The notes: generated from the letters alone by a model not told the origin. 64,000 nucleotides of DNA from an uncultured bacterium (GCA_946405785.1 CAMJIH010000001.1:1-64000); one strand, 5' to 3'. Shown: positions 22,903 to 35,964, counted from the stretch's first letter. Program-made: numbers and translations.

Positions 22903-22974
22903 TACTCCTGGCCGGAATCGAACCAGCATCTAACCCTTAGGACGGGCCTATTCTATCCATTGAACTACAGGAGC
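22903..22974 (-). tRNA. tRNA-Arg (anticodon CCU)
   Basis: On the minus strand this 72-base stretch folds as a cloverleaf. The acceptor stem GCTCCTG pairs with CAGGAGT (first pair G-U), the anticodon stem is GGCCC/GGGTT with loop GTCCTAA, and the T arm is GCTGG-TTCGATT-CCGGC. The anticodon CCU reads AGG arginine codons. CCA is not encoded. It stands alone between the small RNA and the gene at 23103. Confidence 0.92.
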
Positions 22975-23102
22975 TTAACAGGACTATAGCAGTTTAGTTT
23001 TTTCCCAATTAAATTCAAGATTATGAATGTTTGATTATGAATGTTCTTGATTTTAAGAACAAAAATAATAGATTAAAAAAAATTTATCCGTTAACATAAA
23101 AA

Positions 23103-23387
23103 ATGAAAAAGAATCCATTTATTAAAGCCATGACTATTATCATTTTATTAATTGCAGCAATCTCACTAGTTTTTGGTAGTGCAATTATGTTATTATGATG
23201 AAATACAACTGAAGAAAACAATCAAACTCAAGAATATATAGAAGATGAAATTATAACAGGAATCGATACAGAAATCGAACCAGAAATAGAATGAGAAATT
23301 GTTACAGAAATTGAAGCTAACAATGATGAATGAGAAGTTGAATGAGAAACAAATAATAAAGTATTTGAATCTGAATGAATAGAATAG
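23103..23387 (+). CDS. Small membrane protein with acidic tail
   Basis: A 94-residue protein with one N-terminal membrane segment (AMTIIILLIAAISLVFGSAI) followed by a strongly acidic external tail with repeated Glu-Ile and Glu-Val-Glu units (such as IDTEIEPEIEGEIVTEIE). Several glycines in the tail are UGA-coded. No family was recognised. It is followed after 21 bases by a pilin-like gene and then dnaG on the same strand. Confidence 0.7.
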
Positions 23388-23408
23388 TTTTATATACACG
23401 AAAGACCT

Positions 23409-23870
23409 ATGAAACATTTGGTAAAACCATTGTTCATTGCATTATTAACAATCATTGGTTGATTTATAACAATTCCTGCATCTGCCGGTGACCCAGTTAA
23501 ACCTACTTGAACAAATCCAGATTGTCCGGGAGGAATTTGCGGAACCACAGAAGATTTTGCAGATTGAACAGCACAATTTGATATCTATTGAGCACTATGA
23601 ATGGCTCATAAAAGTAAAACTGCTGGTAATGAGACATCTGTAATGACATTCATCCAAGATATTATACTTGCAGCAACATATTTTATATGAACTGTTGTAA
23701 CAGTAGCACTAATCGTTTCTTGACTATTATTTGTATTCTCTTGAGCTGATAGTAGTCTTCGCAATAGAGCTAAAAGTTGATTTAAATACGCTCTAATTTG
23801 ACTCGTAATAGTAACACTATCTGTTGTTATTGTAAGAGCTATCCAATTTATAGCAAAGTGATGAAGTTAG
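23409..23870 (+). CDS. Pilin-like two-helix membrane protein (TrbC/VirB2-type)
   Basis: A 153-residue exported protein. It has a signal sequence ending around ITIPASAG and a short Cys-containing stretch (NPDCPGGICGTTEDF). Two closely spaced membrane helices (ILAATYFIGTVVTVALIVSG and YALIGLVIVTLSVVIVRAI) are joined by a small basic loop. This is the usual shape of VirB2/TrbC-like pilins. No other type IV secretion genes are in the window, so its role is open. It lies between the acidic membrane protein and dnaG. Confidence 0.6.
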
Positions 23871-23918
23871 AAATAAAATAATTAAACAAATGGTTTCATA
23901 TCATATACTAGCTGAATA

Positions 23919-25646
23919 ATGGCAAACCCACTAATTGAAGATGTAAGGAATTCAAGTGATATCGTAGATATAATCAGTAGATATGTTCCATTAAATAGAG
24001 CATGAAGCAATTTCGCATGATGCTGTCCTTTTCATAAAGAAAAAACTCCTTCATTTATAGTATCACCAACAAAACAAATTTTTAAATGTTTTTGATGTTG
24101 AAAAGCTGGGAATGTTATTACTTTCATCCAAGAAATAGAAAGAATTGATTTTTGGGATGCGGTTAAAGAATTAGCAAAAATCAACAATATTGATATTACA
24201 AAATACGATATAAACACACAAAAAATTGCTGCTAATAGTGATGAAAAATGAAAAATAAAAAGAATGCATACCCTAGCACAAAATTTTTTTAAAGAACAAT
24301 TAAAAAATAATCCAGAAGCTCAGAAATACCTTAAAGAAAAAAGAAAATTATCAGATAATCTAATAGAACAATTTTGAATCTGATTTGCTCCCGATAATTA
24401 TCTAGAACTAGTACAATTATTAAGATCGAAATGATTTACAAACTCAGACATACTTGAAGCATCTCTTGCTAAAGAAAATGCTAATGGTGAAATATATTCT
24501 TTCTTTAGAAGAAGAATTACATTCCCAATTTTTGATATTATGGGAAATATCATAGGATTTTCTGCAAGAGTTATTAATCCAGAAGATAAACCTAAATACT
24601 TAAATAGTGCAGAACATAAAGCATTCGAGAAATCAAAAGTACTCTACTGATTAAACTTTGCTAAAAATAATATAAGAGAACATGAAAAAATAATCATAGT
24701 TGAAGGACAAATGGATGTTTTATGATTAGCAAAATTATGAATACCTGTCGGAGTTGCTACTTCTGGAACAGCATTAACTAATGAACACATAAAAATATTA
24801 AAAAGATATACAGAAAATATCTTCTTAATGTTTGATAATGATCTAGCATGACAACAAGCAACTCAAAGAGCACTAAAACTCTTTTATCAACAAAACCTTT
24901 TCCCAAAAATTATTAGTCTACCTGAACCACGAAAAGATATCGATGAAATTTCAAATGAAGAAAATTGAAAAAACATATTCAATGAATGTTTATCAAAAGC
25001 CGAAGACTGATTTATAGTACTATACAATCGTCTTAGAAAAAACTTAGATATGACATCTCCAATTGATAAACAAAAACTTATAAACACATTATTTGATGTA
25101 ATTATTTCTGTGAATTCATTAACTATTCAAGAACACTATAAAGATATCCTAGCAAAAAAATTAGGATTTGCTTACGAAATTATCGATACTCAATTTAAAA
25201 GATATAAGTCTTGAGACTGAAGAATGCAAGTAATGCAAAACCAACGCATACAAGAAAATAGCAAGCCAGAAAAATATCAATTAGAAAGAGAACGATTATA
25301 TGTATCAATCTTATACAACAATCTAATCAACAAATATTTACAAGATTTTGATAAAGAACAAACTTTCATTGAATTTAGCCAAGCATTATGAAAAGCCTCA
25401 CCTAACAGTCTAATAGATAAAACATTCAGAAATGATTTTACTGAAGAAGAAAAAACTAAAATCGATGAATTAACCTTATGGCGAGATCAACAACTAGAAG
25501 TCTTAAACGGTAACGAAATTAGATATCAACATATCATACAAACACTACTTCCTATTATCCAAAGAGAATTACAAATAGCTTTAAAAAACCCAAAAATTTC
25601 TGCTGAAGAAAAATCTCAACTTTTAGTTATGAGAAGAAAATTATAA
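23919..25646 (+). CDS. dnaG: DNA primase
   Basis: Makes RNA primers at the replication fork. The 575-residue protein begins MANPLIEDVRNSSDIVDIIS. The zinc ribbon is CPFHKEKTPSF and later KCFGCGKAGN; the glycines of CFGCGKAG are UGA-coded. The TOPRIM domain shows IIVEGQMDVLGLAK, ATSGTALTNEH and FLMFDNDLAGQQA. The C-terminal helicase-binding region is present but divergent. A possible -10 box TATACT ends 9 bases before the start. Length is normal for the family. Confidence 0.95.
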
Positions 25647-25650
25647 TTAA

Positions 25651-26652
25651 CTACTCTTCTGACTTAATTAATTGTTTCTTTATTTTTGTCGAATTAAGAA
25701 ATATCAAAGAATCCATTTCTTCAGGATTCCAATGTTTTCAGAATAATTCTAATTGATCTGAATGATGAAAAGGAACAATATATTTATTATGAAATGATGC
25801 ATAAGTTTTATTAAACTCCTCCATGAAATTTCAATTCTTAACAATTGATGATACTAAAAAGATATCTTTATCTGTTAATTTTAAATCCTCTAACCACCTA
25901 CAAAGATAATCAATATAAAAATGAATTGTCTCTAATACAAGGTTCTTAGCTAATGGATTTTGGTCAATTTCTTCAGCACTCTTATACCAGTATTTTACAA
26001 TCTGATTATCTTTATACATTTGCATAAGATAATTAACTCAAAAATTAATCTGATCTATTTGTTTATAAAATCCATCCTCAACAGCAACAACCTTACAAAA
26101 ATTCTCTTTAATATATAACAAAAGGAATGAATCTCTCTCCAACTTTTTCTTCAAAAATGAAACAGTCTTGAAACTCTCAGGCCACAAAAAAACATTTTCC
26201 TGATTAAAGACATTTCAATAATACTTATTAAATTCTAATAAAGTATTTCTATTAATATAGATAAAATATAAACGGAAGAATATCTGTCATTTCTCTCCTA
26301 TTAAAAACTTCTTTGGCTCTCAATCTACATAAATATTATCAATTATTGGGAACAATAACTCTTCTTTAGTAATTGATTTTAAATAATCTATTCTATCAGA
26401 AACAATAGCATCAAGATCAGCCATTTTCATAGGTTCTGAAAGATCTCTATAGATATCAAATCTAAAAAAATGAAATCTATTATCATCAAGCAAAAAATAG
26501 TGATTATAATTTTGATATCAAAGAGAATCAGAAATTATTGTATCCAATGATTCATATCTATCATACTGCTGTAATCCAAACTTATCCTGAAATTTTACTA
26601 CAGAAAATTTAGGATGATGTTTATCATATACCTCATGCCAAAGATAGAACAT
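25651..26652 (-). CDS. Hypothetical protein, possibly actin-like (PilM/FtsA type)
   Basis: A 333-residue soluble protein without signal peptide. It is not clearly recognised. The order of segments resembles the actin-like PilM/FtsA family: RLYFIYINRNTLLEFNKYYG, then DSFLLLYIKENFCKVVAVED as a possible phosphate-2-like strand pair, then QINFGVNYL and DIFLVSSIVKNGNFMEEF near the end. The key Asp/Thr residues of the nucleotide site are not obvious, so this is a guess from layout. It converges on dnaG with 4 bases between the stops and diverges from the ABC-F gene. Confidence 0.65.
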
Positions 26653-26790
26653 CAGATACTAAAGCTAAAAATAAAGAATAACTGAAAATGATAGTATTTA
26701 TTTTCGAACTATTTGCAACTGTTCTACTTGAAAAGGCCACAAGCATTCATTAAATATTAGACATGTTTAAAAATATCATTATTCAATAAT

Positions 26791-28656
26791 ATGGATCTTA
26801 AAAAAATTATAAACAAAATACAATCAATCCATCCAGAGTTTTCTTATGAAGAAATAGAAGAATTATGTTTAGAATATCTTGTACAATTTTCTGATAAAAC
26901 AAAAGAATCAACAAAAGAAAAAAGTTTAAAAAGATATCTTAGCAAAGAATTCTGAGTAGAATGGGATGAAGAAAATCAAGATAATACCGTTGAAAAAAAG
27001 AATTCTTTAGCATCAATTCCAAGATACCTTTTTAATTATGCTAACAAAAAATCTGCTGATTATATAATTACCATAAAATGACTATCAAAACAACTATGAT
27101 CAACAATTCTTTTTGAAGATGCTGATTTAAGAATAAAACCACAAGATAAGATAGCACTAATTGGTAAAAACGGAGCTTGAAAATCAACATTTCTAAAAAT
27201 ACTTCTTAATCCATCATTAGCTGATAAATGAGAAATAGAAATACTCAGAGATCTAAAAATCTGATTTCTTTCACAAGACTTGTTCCGAGAATCTAGAGAA
27301 AGAACAGTTATTAATGAGATGTTAACAACCTTTCCTGAAGTCACTAAAACAGTTGAAAGACTCAGTGAAATTAAAGAATTATTAGATAAGGGTGAATGAG
27401 ATGGTATTGCATTATTAGAAGAACAATCAGAATTAATTGAATGGATGCTCACGAATGAAGCATACCAAAAATATGATTTACAAAAAGAGATTTTAAAATA
27501 CTTTTGATTCACTAATGAACAAATGAATTTTAAGATTTCTCAACTTTCTTGATGAGAACAAACTAAAGTTCAAATAGCAAAATTCCTTATACAAGACGTT
27601 GATCTTCTAATACTAGATGAACCAACGAACCACCTAGATATTGAAGGAATAATGTTCATAGAAAACTTCTGTAAATTATGGAACAAAGCATTAATTTGTA
27701 TCTCTCATGATAGAAAATTTCTAGAATCAGCTTTTACTAAAACAATAGAAATCAAAAATAAAAAGCTCAATCTCTATTATTGCTGATACAAAGATTTTCT
27801 TATTGAAAAGAAAAAAAATGAAGAAATCTATCTCAAAAATTATACAGCTCAACAAAAATATCTTCAACAACAAGAAAGATTTATTGAAAGATTCCGTTAT
27901 AAATCATCGAAAGCTTCTCAAGTACAAAGTAGAATCAAAATGCTTGATAAGATGGACAAATTAGCAGCACCAGAAGAAGAAATGCAAACACATGCACCAA
28001 ACTTACAAGTAAAACGAAGATTACCTGAAACTTTAGTAAAGTTATCAGAGCTTTCTGTTTGATATTGAAATACAACACTAGTATCACTTCCTAAAGAACT
28101 AGAAATAACAAAAGCTATGAAAATAGGGATTATTGGTAAAAACTGAGTAGGTAAAACTACCCTTCTAAAAACAATACTTTGAGAACTAAAACCATTATAT
28201 TGATGAATATGGATCCATGAAAAAGTAAGTATTTGATTCTATTCACAAATAGCTGATGATTTAGATTTTAATGCAACTATTAGTGAAGAGCTAATAGGTC
28301 CATGAATCTCAAATAGAGAAATGATGTCATATTTAGGAGCACTTCGTATAGACCAAGAAAAAGCAGACCAAAAAATTGGATCACTATCATGATGAGAAAG
28401 ATCAAAAGTAGCACTCGCTAAAATGTTATTATCACATCCAGATATTGTAGTAATGGATGAGCCAACAAACCATCTTGATCTAAGTTCTAAAGAAGCAGTA
28501 AAAGAAATGCTAGAATGATTTAATTGAGTAAGTTTAATTGTTTCTCACGATAGAGACTTTCTAGAATCTACTACAGAAATTTTACGAGTAATAAAAGAAT
28601 GAAAGCTCACAGTCTTTCATTCATTTGATAGATGATTTAATGAAATTATTAATTAA
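26791..28656 (+). CDS. ABC-F family ATP-binding protein
   Basis: Duplicated soluble ABC ATPase that acts on ribosomes rather than in transport. The 621 residues comprise an unusual N-terminal extension of about 85 residues and two nucleotide-binding domains. Domain one has [25 protein letters not shown] and [12 protein letters not shown]. Domain two has [25 protein letters not shown] and [12 protein letters not shown] charged P-site-tRNA-interaction-type linker lies between them. Several glycines in the Walker and signature motifs are UGA-coded, direct evidence for recoding. There are no membrane segments. Confidence 0.92.
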
Positions 28657-28657
28657 C

Positions 28658-29305
28658 TTAGTTTCAAACGATAACTCTTGATGGAGAAATAACAATTACT
28701 TCATCATTATTTTCATAAACAAATCCTTGTTGAAATTCTTGAATAATCTTTCATTTCAAATTCTTATCTTCAACAGGTTGCATACTTACAGGTTCATGAA
28801 ACTGAGCATCAGGTTCTAATCCGATAGCTTCAATTGGTCTTATATGAAGTTTTTCTAAACTCTTAATAAAATTATCATACATCATACGGATTCCCTCTCA
28901 AAGACTAGAAGCCTGTTGTTCCTCAGTTAAATTCATCAATGATTTCCTTAAATTTTCTAAGAAAGGAAGTAATTCTTTAACAACTTTTATCTCAGCATCA
29001 CGCTCAGCATTATCAATCTTCTGTTGAGTTTGTCTTTGTAAAATATCAAAATCAGCTTTCAAATGTAAGTAATTAATTTGAGAATTCTTTGCTATTTCAT
29101 CTTTCTCTTGAAGCTGTGATTCTAACTCTTTTATTTTATTTAACAATGGTCAAAAATCAGCTTGAGCATCTTTTTTAGCTTGATCTTCAGCCGCTTGTAA
29201 TTCATTTAATTCATCTTGTAAGAAATCATCTTCTATTTCATTTGATTCTTCAACTTGAGAAACATTCTTTTTATTCTCATCTTTTTGATTTTTATTATCA
29301 CTCAT
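28658..29305 (-). CDS. grpE: Nucleotide exchange factor GrpE
   Basis: Cochaperone that releases ADP from DnaK. The 215-residue protein has an acidic, charged N-terminal region, a long coiled coil (around IKELESQLQEKDEIAKN) and the family core LKADFDILQRQTQQKIDNAE. It ends with FHEPVSMQPVEDKNL and QGFVYENNDEVIVISPSRVI, typical of the beta-wing and C-terminus. dnaK and dnaJ are not adjacent. It ends 1 base after the stop of the convergent ABC-F gene. Confidence 0.93.
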
Positions 29306-29357
29306 CTATACCATACTAATAGTAAAAACAACGAAAACGAATATAGTTTTTTCTAAT

Positions 29358-30032
29358 TTATTTTTCAAGACTATAATACCATTCAGCAAGAGTTTGATTT
29401 TTTTCATGTAATTCTTTAGCTAATTCAGCACCAACATATCTCCAGTGTCGAGGTTCTGCTATCTGTCAATCAATCTCTATACCTTTCTGATAAGTATTAT
29501 GAAATCACCATTTATATGCATTTTCTTGAAGCCAGATTAAACTAGCATTATCTAAACTACGATTATTAACTCATAAATCTAACGCTAATCAAGCTTGATG
29601 TTCACTTGCTCCTGGAAGTGCACACTGTCAATATTTTCACACACAATAAGACCTCATTAAATAACTCTGATGTTCATATGATCTATATGCTGTATTAATA
29701 GATAGCCTTCTCTTTCATTGAAAATCATTTTGAAAGTGCCACGCCATATCAGCAAATTGCACTCACGCTTCCTCTCTTAACAAAAAATTTCTAGAGTTAT
29801 TAGCAGTGAAATCAGATTCAATAATTTTTAAATCTTTTGGTTCATAAGTTATTTCGGAAAAAAAATGTTTTTTATCCAAAAATCTCTGATAAGAATCATC
29901 AGAAATTGTATCATAAGTTCTTTCCTCAACAACATCATCAATTCAACGATATGCTATTGGATCAACAGCATGAGAAGGATTAAATGCAACTCATACACCA
30001 ACTAAGAACACACCTAACATCAAATTACTCAT
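29358..30032 (-). CDS. D-Ala-D-Ala carboxypeptidase, VanY/LdcB type (M15B)
   Basis: Zinc peptidase that trims peptidoglycan stem peptides. The 224-residue protein has an N-terminal export segment (MSNLMLGVFLVGVGVAFNPS). The zinc site is SEHQAGLALDL (the SxHxxGxAxD motif) and the second part AEPRHWRYVG replaces the common ExWHW. TAYRSYEHQSYL is the usual substrate-side stretch. It lies 102 bases after the giant surface gene's UAA side of the chromosome and just downstream of it in no operon, being followed by grpE on the same strand. Confidence 0.85.
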
Positions 30033-30134
30033 AAATAAAAATTCACTACTTCGGATATATCGATTTAGTCTTTTTTTACAATATAAAAAAATTCCTCAAA
30101 CAATAATAACTTATCATTTGAGGAATATTCTATA

Positions 30135-33100
30135 TTATTTATTTTGTGCAGATCTCATTAACATTACCCATACCCATTGTCTTAATTCCACCCTCTTTTC
30201 TGGATTATCTATCTGTGTCATTATTCCATTCTCTTTAAGAGCATTTAAGTGTTTTCTATAGTATGGTGTTCATCATGCATATTCCTTTCACCATAACAAT
30301 CTAGACATAATAGTACCAAACTGCGCTCTTGTTACTTGCATATTTGGTAAGAATTTATCCATATCTAATCACATTAATCATAATGCACATGATTTTACTG
30401 CATAATCTTTTATTTCTTCTGATTCTCGATCTGTCTTCCAATCGTTCCATCTACAATAACTAGGAATCTTTTCTGGAATCTCTCGTCAGAGAACATTTGT
30501 TGCATAATTTACTACCATCTTTGCTAGATGACCTCTTGTTACTTTTCAGTCTGGATTAGCATCATCTAATGATGAAATTGTTGTAATATTATGTTCATAG
30601 GCCCGTTCGTATGCTGATAAGATTAATGGATCTACTGTTGTGCTTGTGGTTGTACGAGTAGTTGTTTGAGTTGATGATTGAGTTGATGATGGAACTTGTT
30701 CTACTTGGAGTTCTTTTTCTGATTGATTTACAGTTTCTTTTTCTTCTTGTTTTTGTTCTTCTGCTGAATTATGTTCTTGTTCCTTAACTGATGGAGCTAT
30801 TGTTTTTCCTCATCATGCTGCTGGTGGATTTTGTAACCATTGTGCTGTTAAAACAATTGTTACTCAATCATCTGCTGTATGTAATAATCATCAAGTAATT
30901 GTATTATTATAAATAGCACCATCATACGATTGCCATCATATAAATGTATATCATTCTCTTGTTATCGTTGGGAGAATTACTTCTTTTCAATATGTTAAAA
31001 GAATATCACTTATTTCTCACTTTCAACCATTTATATCAAATTTTACTGTAAATGTGATAGGATTCCATTTTGCATACAATACTCTGTGTTTTGTTACATC
31101 AGTTCAAGTAAAATCAAATGGTTCAGTGGCTCAAGTTTCATACCGTCAAGAAAATACGTATCACGTTCTAAATGGGGTTGTCACATCTTCATCAGGGAAA
31201 TACTCAAGTCACTCTATTATACTATAATATCAATATACATTTCAGTATGGCAGTCAATTACTTTTAAATCAAATTGTAATTGTATCTCAACTTACTAAAA
31301 TTTTATCTAATGGAGTAGGTGTTGATGCTGTTAATTTTCAAAATGCAATATTATTTATGTTGTTTTCAATGTTTTGATTTATTAGTTTTCATGTCCAGAC
31401 TGCAATATAATCTGGATTTACTAGTCATAGACTTCTAAAATTTATTGATAATTTTTTTGCTCATGTAACTGTAACAACGTCGAATTTTTCAAACTCTGTT
31501 CAATCGCAATATGGTCTAAGTCGGGAACCCTCATCTGTAATATTATCTGAATGCGATATTCAAGTTCAAATAACCAATAGGTTATATTTTATTTTTTTTA
31601 TAATATCTCAATTATCAAATGCTCATCAATTTGCATTATAAGTATAATTTGGATTTTCTTCTCGTTTAGCCTTTATTAATGTTGGTTTTGTAATGTATGT
31701 ATTATATGAAAAATCAAATTTTTCTGTTTTTCATTCTTCATACCATCACTTAAACGAATATCAATTTTTTACAGGTTCACTAGGTTTATATGAAGAAGTT
31801 ATAGGATCAAACATTCTTACGTATCTAACAATATCAGGATCTCAATTATCCTTTGAAACTCTTAACTCTATATTCGAATTTTTAAAACAACGCAAACTTA
31901 ATCAATCAATTTGATAATCATATGGGCTAGTTGTAATTTGTGTTGAACTCATAAAAAATATCTTACTTGAATCATATATATAATTTGGATAACTTCATCT
32001 AGAAGTATCAGTTACTGTTCGATATTCTCAATAACCTCATTTTCTAAATGAAGAGTTAATAGTTTTGTAACTTCAAGCAAATGGTAATTTTAATTTTTTA
32101 GCAAAACATTCAGAGTCATTTTGACTATTCAAACTACAGAAATTATTTCATTCATCACTTTCTTTTCGTTTTAAAAAAGACTGATACAGTCTATCCCACT
32201 CAATTTTTTGTGGAATATGATAACCATTAGGACATGGTCATTGCCTATATGTATCTGGATTTTTACTATCTTTTCATCACCACAAATCTTGATTTCTTTC
32301 ATTTAATCGTGAATATGGTTGTTCTGTAATTTTCTTAAATATGTTACTATAATAATAATTAAATGGTCAGTATTCTTGTCAATCTACTTTATTATTTGTA
32401 TCAAATTTTATAATTGAATTATTATTAAATCAATAATTATTTCACCATTGATAATAAAATCATAGCTTCTTATCATTTTCATGCGAACTACTGCTATAAT
32501 ATATTCATTCAGCCGTTTCTTCTGCTCACATATTTCTATCCATAATTTCATATTCATCATCTCAAAACTTTACAACAAGATTTTCGAATGCCAACCATTT
32601 TGCATATGCAGTTTGTTCAATTGATGTTTCTATATCAAATTCTTCTCACCATACGTTATTATATCACGACTTTGTATACCATCAAGCAAACATATATCAT
32701 GTTTTAATTGGCATATCTAATTTACTCTCCTGTTTTATAGTTCATCATTCAAAGCTATAATTTATTTCTTTTATTAATATATCTGATCAAGAAAAAATTC
32801 ATCAATTTGAATCATAATTAATAACAAAATCTGAATCATCAGCTTCACATGCTGTTTTATCATCATTTTCATTTAAATTATATTTACATTTCCATTTTGC
32901 CGTTAATATTAAATCTGATGTAATTTCATTTGAAAAATCAAATAATTCATCATTATCCTTATACCATCAAAGGAAAGATGAGTAATCTCTTCTAACAGAA
33001 GGTTCAGTTGTAGTCGTATTTTTAGTTACATATCTCATTGTTTCATCCATAATTCATCATTTTGGATTGAATGTAATAATTGCAGTATTGTAATTTTTCA

Positions 33101-35786
33101 TACAGCGAATTGGTAATCAATAAGAAAGTGAAAATGGTTTAGACAAGTAATTTAGATAAGGATTATCTATATCAAAATATAAACCATATAAGCTACTATT
33201 TCAACCCGCTGCTGATGAACTCCAGCTATATGAATAAATTCAACGGTTATTAAATTCTAACTTATTTTCATCAGAATTTAACTTATAAATTCATGATGGA
33301 GGCAATTGAATATCTCTTAAAAAATTCCTTTTTATTGTTGTTTGATTAGTACCCCTATCCTCAAGATTTTGCCAAGTAGTAAACAAACTAACCCGTTCAT
33401 CATAGGTAGGTATATGAAATCCTTCAGGACATGGTCATTTTCTTTCATATTCTTGTCATCGCGCAGCATTTCGAGTATTTTTATTATCTGTCCATCATCA
33501 ATAATATCATGTACAAGAATTCCATTTATTAGAAATATATCATCCTGAAATTTCTTCAAGACATTCATTAAGTCATGCTGAATCCGTATTTGATGAAAAT
33601 CAATAACTATTTCATCATTGATAATAATATCAATAAGAATCTAATTCCATATTATTGTCTCCATTAAACGTCACTCAATCTCGAGCTTCTTTTGCTCAAA
33701 GATTTCTATCCATTATAATATAATCTCAAATTTGTATAGTTCCATAATTAAAAGTATTTCTTGAATCATCATCTCAAGCTATTTTTGCTGTTCTTAAATA
33801 TTTAGCAGTTAATGTAAGATCTCATGTAATTACAGGATTTTCATTATCAAATTTTATTTTTACATTTCATGAATACCATCAATCAAATACATATCCAACT
33901 TTTACTGGATCAGATGGCTTTTCTAAAACAGATCACGATACAACATTAATAGCTGCTGTTGATCAACTTCACCCATTATATTCATATGTTATTGTAAATT
34001 CATTTCCCTCATTATGAGGCGTGTATGTATTCTTAAAACAACGAACGGAATCCACACTAGCACGGCTAGTGTAGCTACTGAGTACCTCATACGTATTCAA
34101 ACTAAGGGTACGTGAACGGAAACTATCAGCAGAGTAAGGAGTAGAAGACCGATAAAACCCTCAAGGATTAGAAGCAATTGAACCTTGGCTATAACTGCGG
34201 TAACCTGCAATCGGAAGCATAAAATACTGTAAAAATTGCAATTGATTACTACTTAAATAAAATAATCAATAACTTCAAGCTACACTCGCATTAGCCTGTC
34301 AATCTGTTTTTGTATCGGCCCAATATTTTATCAACATTCACCACTCTCATGCAGAAGGGACATGCCATCATTTAGGACATGGTCATTGTCTATTTTTTCT
34401 ATCTCAACCATCATCCCAATATAATTTGTTTATTGCATTCTTTGTTTTATCATAATTAGAATCATTTTCTCATCACCACACTCAAGGATGATGTGATCAA
34501 TCACTCCATACATCATCATCAAATCCAAGTCAATTAATCAAATCCTTAGTATAATATCAACTATTATTATAATACGTCTCATTCCACACTAAACCATTTG
34601 TTGTTGGAGTTACTTTATTCAATGAAGAAGGGAAACCATAATTATTTCACCATTGATAATGATATCAATATGATTTACCTGTTGGATCATTTCATGCTCA
34701 AGTTGTTATCGCTCATAAGTTTCTATCCATAATTGTAAATCATTCAATCGGATAATTTGTTGAAGATAAACTTTCTGGTCTAGCAATAGATATTTCTCAA
34801 TATTCAAAGTTAGCCAATTGATTTTCTGTTGTAGCTTGTGGTCATCCTTCTTTTACTTGTTGTACAATTGTATAAATTGAAAATTTATCTCAGACTACCG
34901 TTAATTTTTGTTCTCATGTTCATTCTTCAACCTTTTGCTCTTCTAACTCCTCATTTTCTACTTTTATCTCCTCTGTTACTTCCGGTTCATCTATTTTCAT
35001 ATCTTTTATCTCTTCTATTGGATTTCAAACATTATCCTTATCATCTAAGTGATATACTTTTACTTCATGTTCTTCTGTTCCTTGTAATGTTTCATTTTCT
35101 GTATAATTAAACTCTACTTTTACCATTCATTCTCTTGGTTGTACTTCTTTTCCTTCTTTATCTAGAAATTTTATATCAAATGCTACAACTTCTGTAATCT
35201 TTTCTTCTGCTACTTGCTCTATTTCTTCTTCAGCTAGATTTTCTATATCTTCATTATAGTCTAGAATTACTTTCTTTATTTCTGTTTCCTTTTCAGGTTC
35301 TAATGGTTCTATTACTAATGTTGGTGTTTCTTCAAATGCTCATATCTCTGCATACACTTCTACTTTTACATTCTTATGTTCTTTTATTCCTCTTACTTCT
35401 TCACTATTGTATTCTGTTTCTCATCAAAATCATTTTTCGATAGCTTCTACTACCATATTATTTTCTATTATTACTTCAGCATTTTCTGTTTCCTCTAGAT
35501 TTGCTTCAATATTCTCTTCTTGTGTAGTTCATCCTGATAAAATTTCTTCATTATCTCAAGATAAAATATCTCAAGACAATTGTTCTTGATCAATTTCTAT
35601 TACAGTCTCCTCTACAGGATTTTCTGAATCTTTAGTTTCTTCAACCACTTCTGGTTCTTCAATTACTTCTTCAACTACAGGTTCTTCAATAACAGTTTCT
35701 TCTCCTGTAACTGCATATGCAAAAGGACTAAATACTTGTGATAATAACATCACTAATAAACTAAGTACTCATACTGTCTTTTTCAT
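30135..35786 (-). CDS. Giant S-layer-type surface protein (three FISUMP modules, InlB-like repeats, C-terminal SLH-like domain)
   Basis: A 1883-residue exported protein. The signal peptide (MKKTVWVLSLLVMLLSQVFS) is almost the same as in the gene ending at 3240, followed by a Glu/Val/Thr-rich acidic region. Three FISUMP modules with YQWGNN-type and CPxGxHxP-type motifs lie near residues 380-475, 725-790 and 1115-1190, interleaved with InlB-B/Flg_new-like repeats. A Gln/Thr-rich linker (about 1670-1715) leads to an S-layer-homology-like C-terminus with VTRGHLAKMVVNYATNVLG and VTRAQFGTIMSRLLWG. The frame is consistent at all points checked. SLH repeats usually attach proteins to the cell wall, so this is probably a major surface or S-layer component. 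Confidence 0.88.
34040..34175 (-). other. Locally GC-rich segment inside the giant surface gene
   Basis: This roughly 135-base stretch is clearly richer in G and C than the flanks and uses arginine CGN, AGC serine and GTG/GTA codons that are rare around it. The reading frame stays open. It lies between the first and second FISUMP modules. The pattern suggests a recently acquired or converted module piece, although local amino-acid selection could also cause it. Confidence 0.5.
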
Positions 35787-35890
35787 TATTCATACAAAAA
35801 AATCTAAAAGGAATTTCTTCCTTTTAATTGTATTCCAAACTACATAAAAACGATAATTTTAAACACATATTTAAATAAATTGAATTGACA
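35787..35890 (-). promoter_or_regulatory. Leader of the giant surface gene: -10 box and 5' hairpin
   Basis: On the minus strand, TACAAT (35827-35832) is followed by the inverted repeat AAAAGGAA-N4-TTCCTTTT (35806-35825) and then the ATG at 35786. The flanking sequence, including TTTAAATA-type stretches and the TTGACA complement at 35885-35890, resembles the leader at 3241-3350. Shared ancestry or shared control of the two surface genes is likely. Confidence 0.55.
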
Positions 35891-35910
35891 TTTTTACTTT
35901 TAAATATAAC

Positions 35911-35940
35911 AAAAAATTCGAAGACCTAAATCTTCGAATT
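35911..35940 (-). terminator. Intrinsic terminator after rplI
   Basis: AATTCGAAGA (35915-35924) and TCTTCGAATT (35931-35940) form a perfect 10-bp stem with a 6-base loop. Read on the minus strand, a T-run follows, placing it 24 bases after the rplI stop. Confidence 0.85.
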
Positions 35941-35964
35941 TATTATTATAAGTTTTTGAAAATA

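Noticed and set aside
27060-27512. A 150-residue minus-strand frame inside the ABC-F gene
   Set aside because: It runs antisense to the well-supported ABC-F coding region and encodes Ser/Ile-rich sequence with no recognisable motif.
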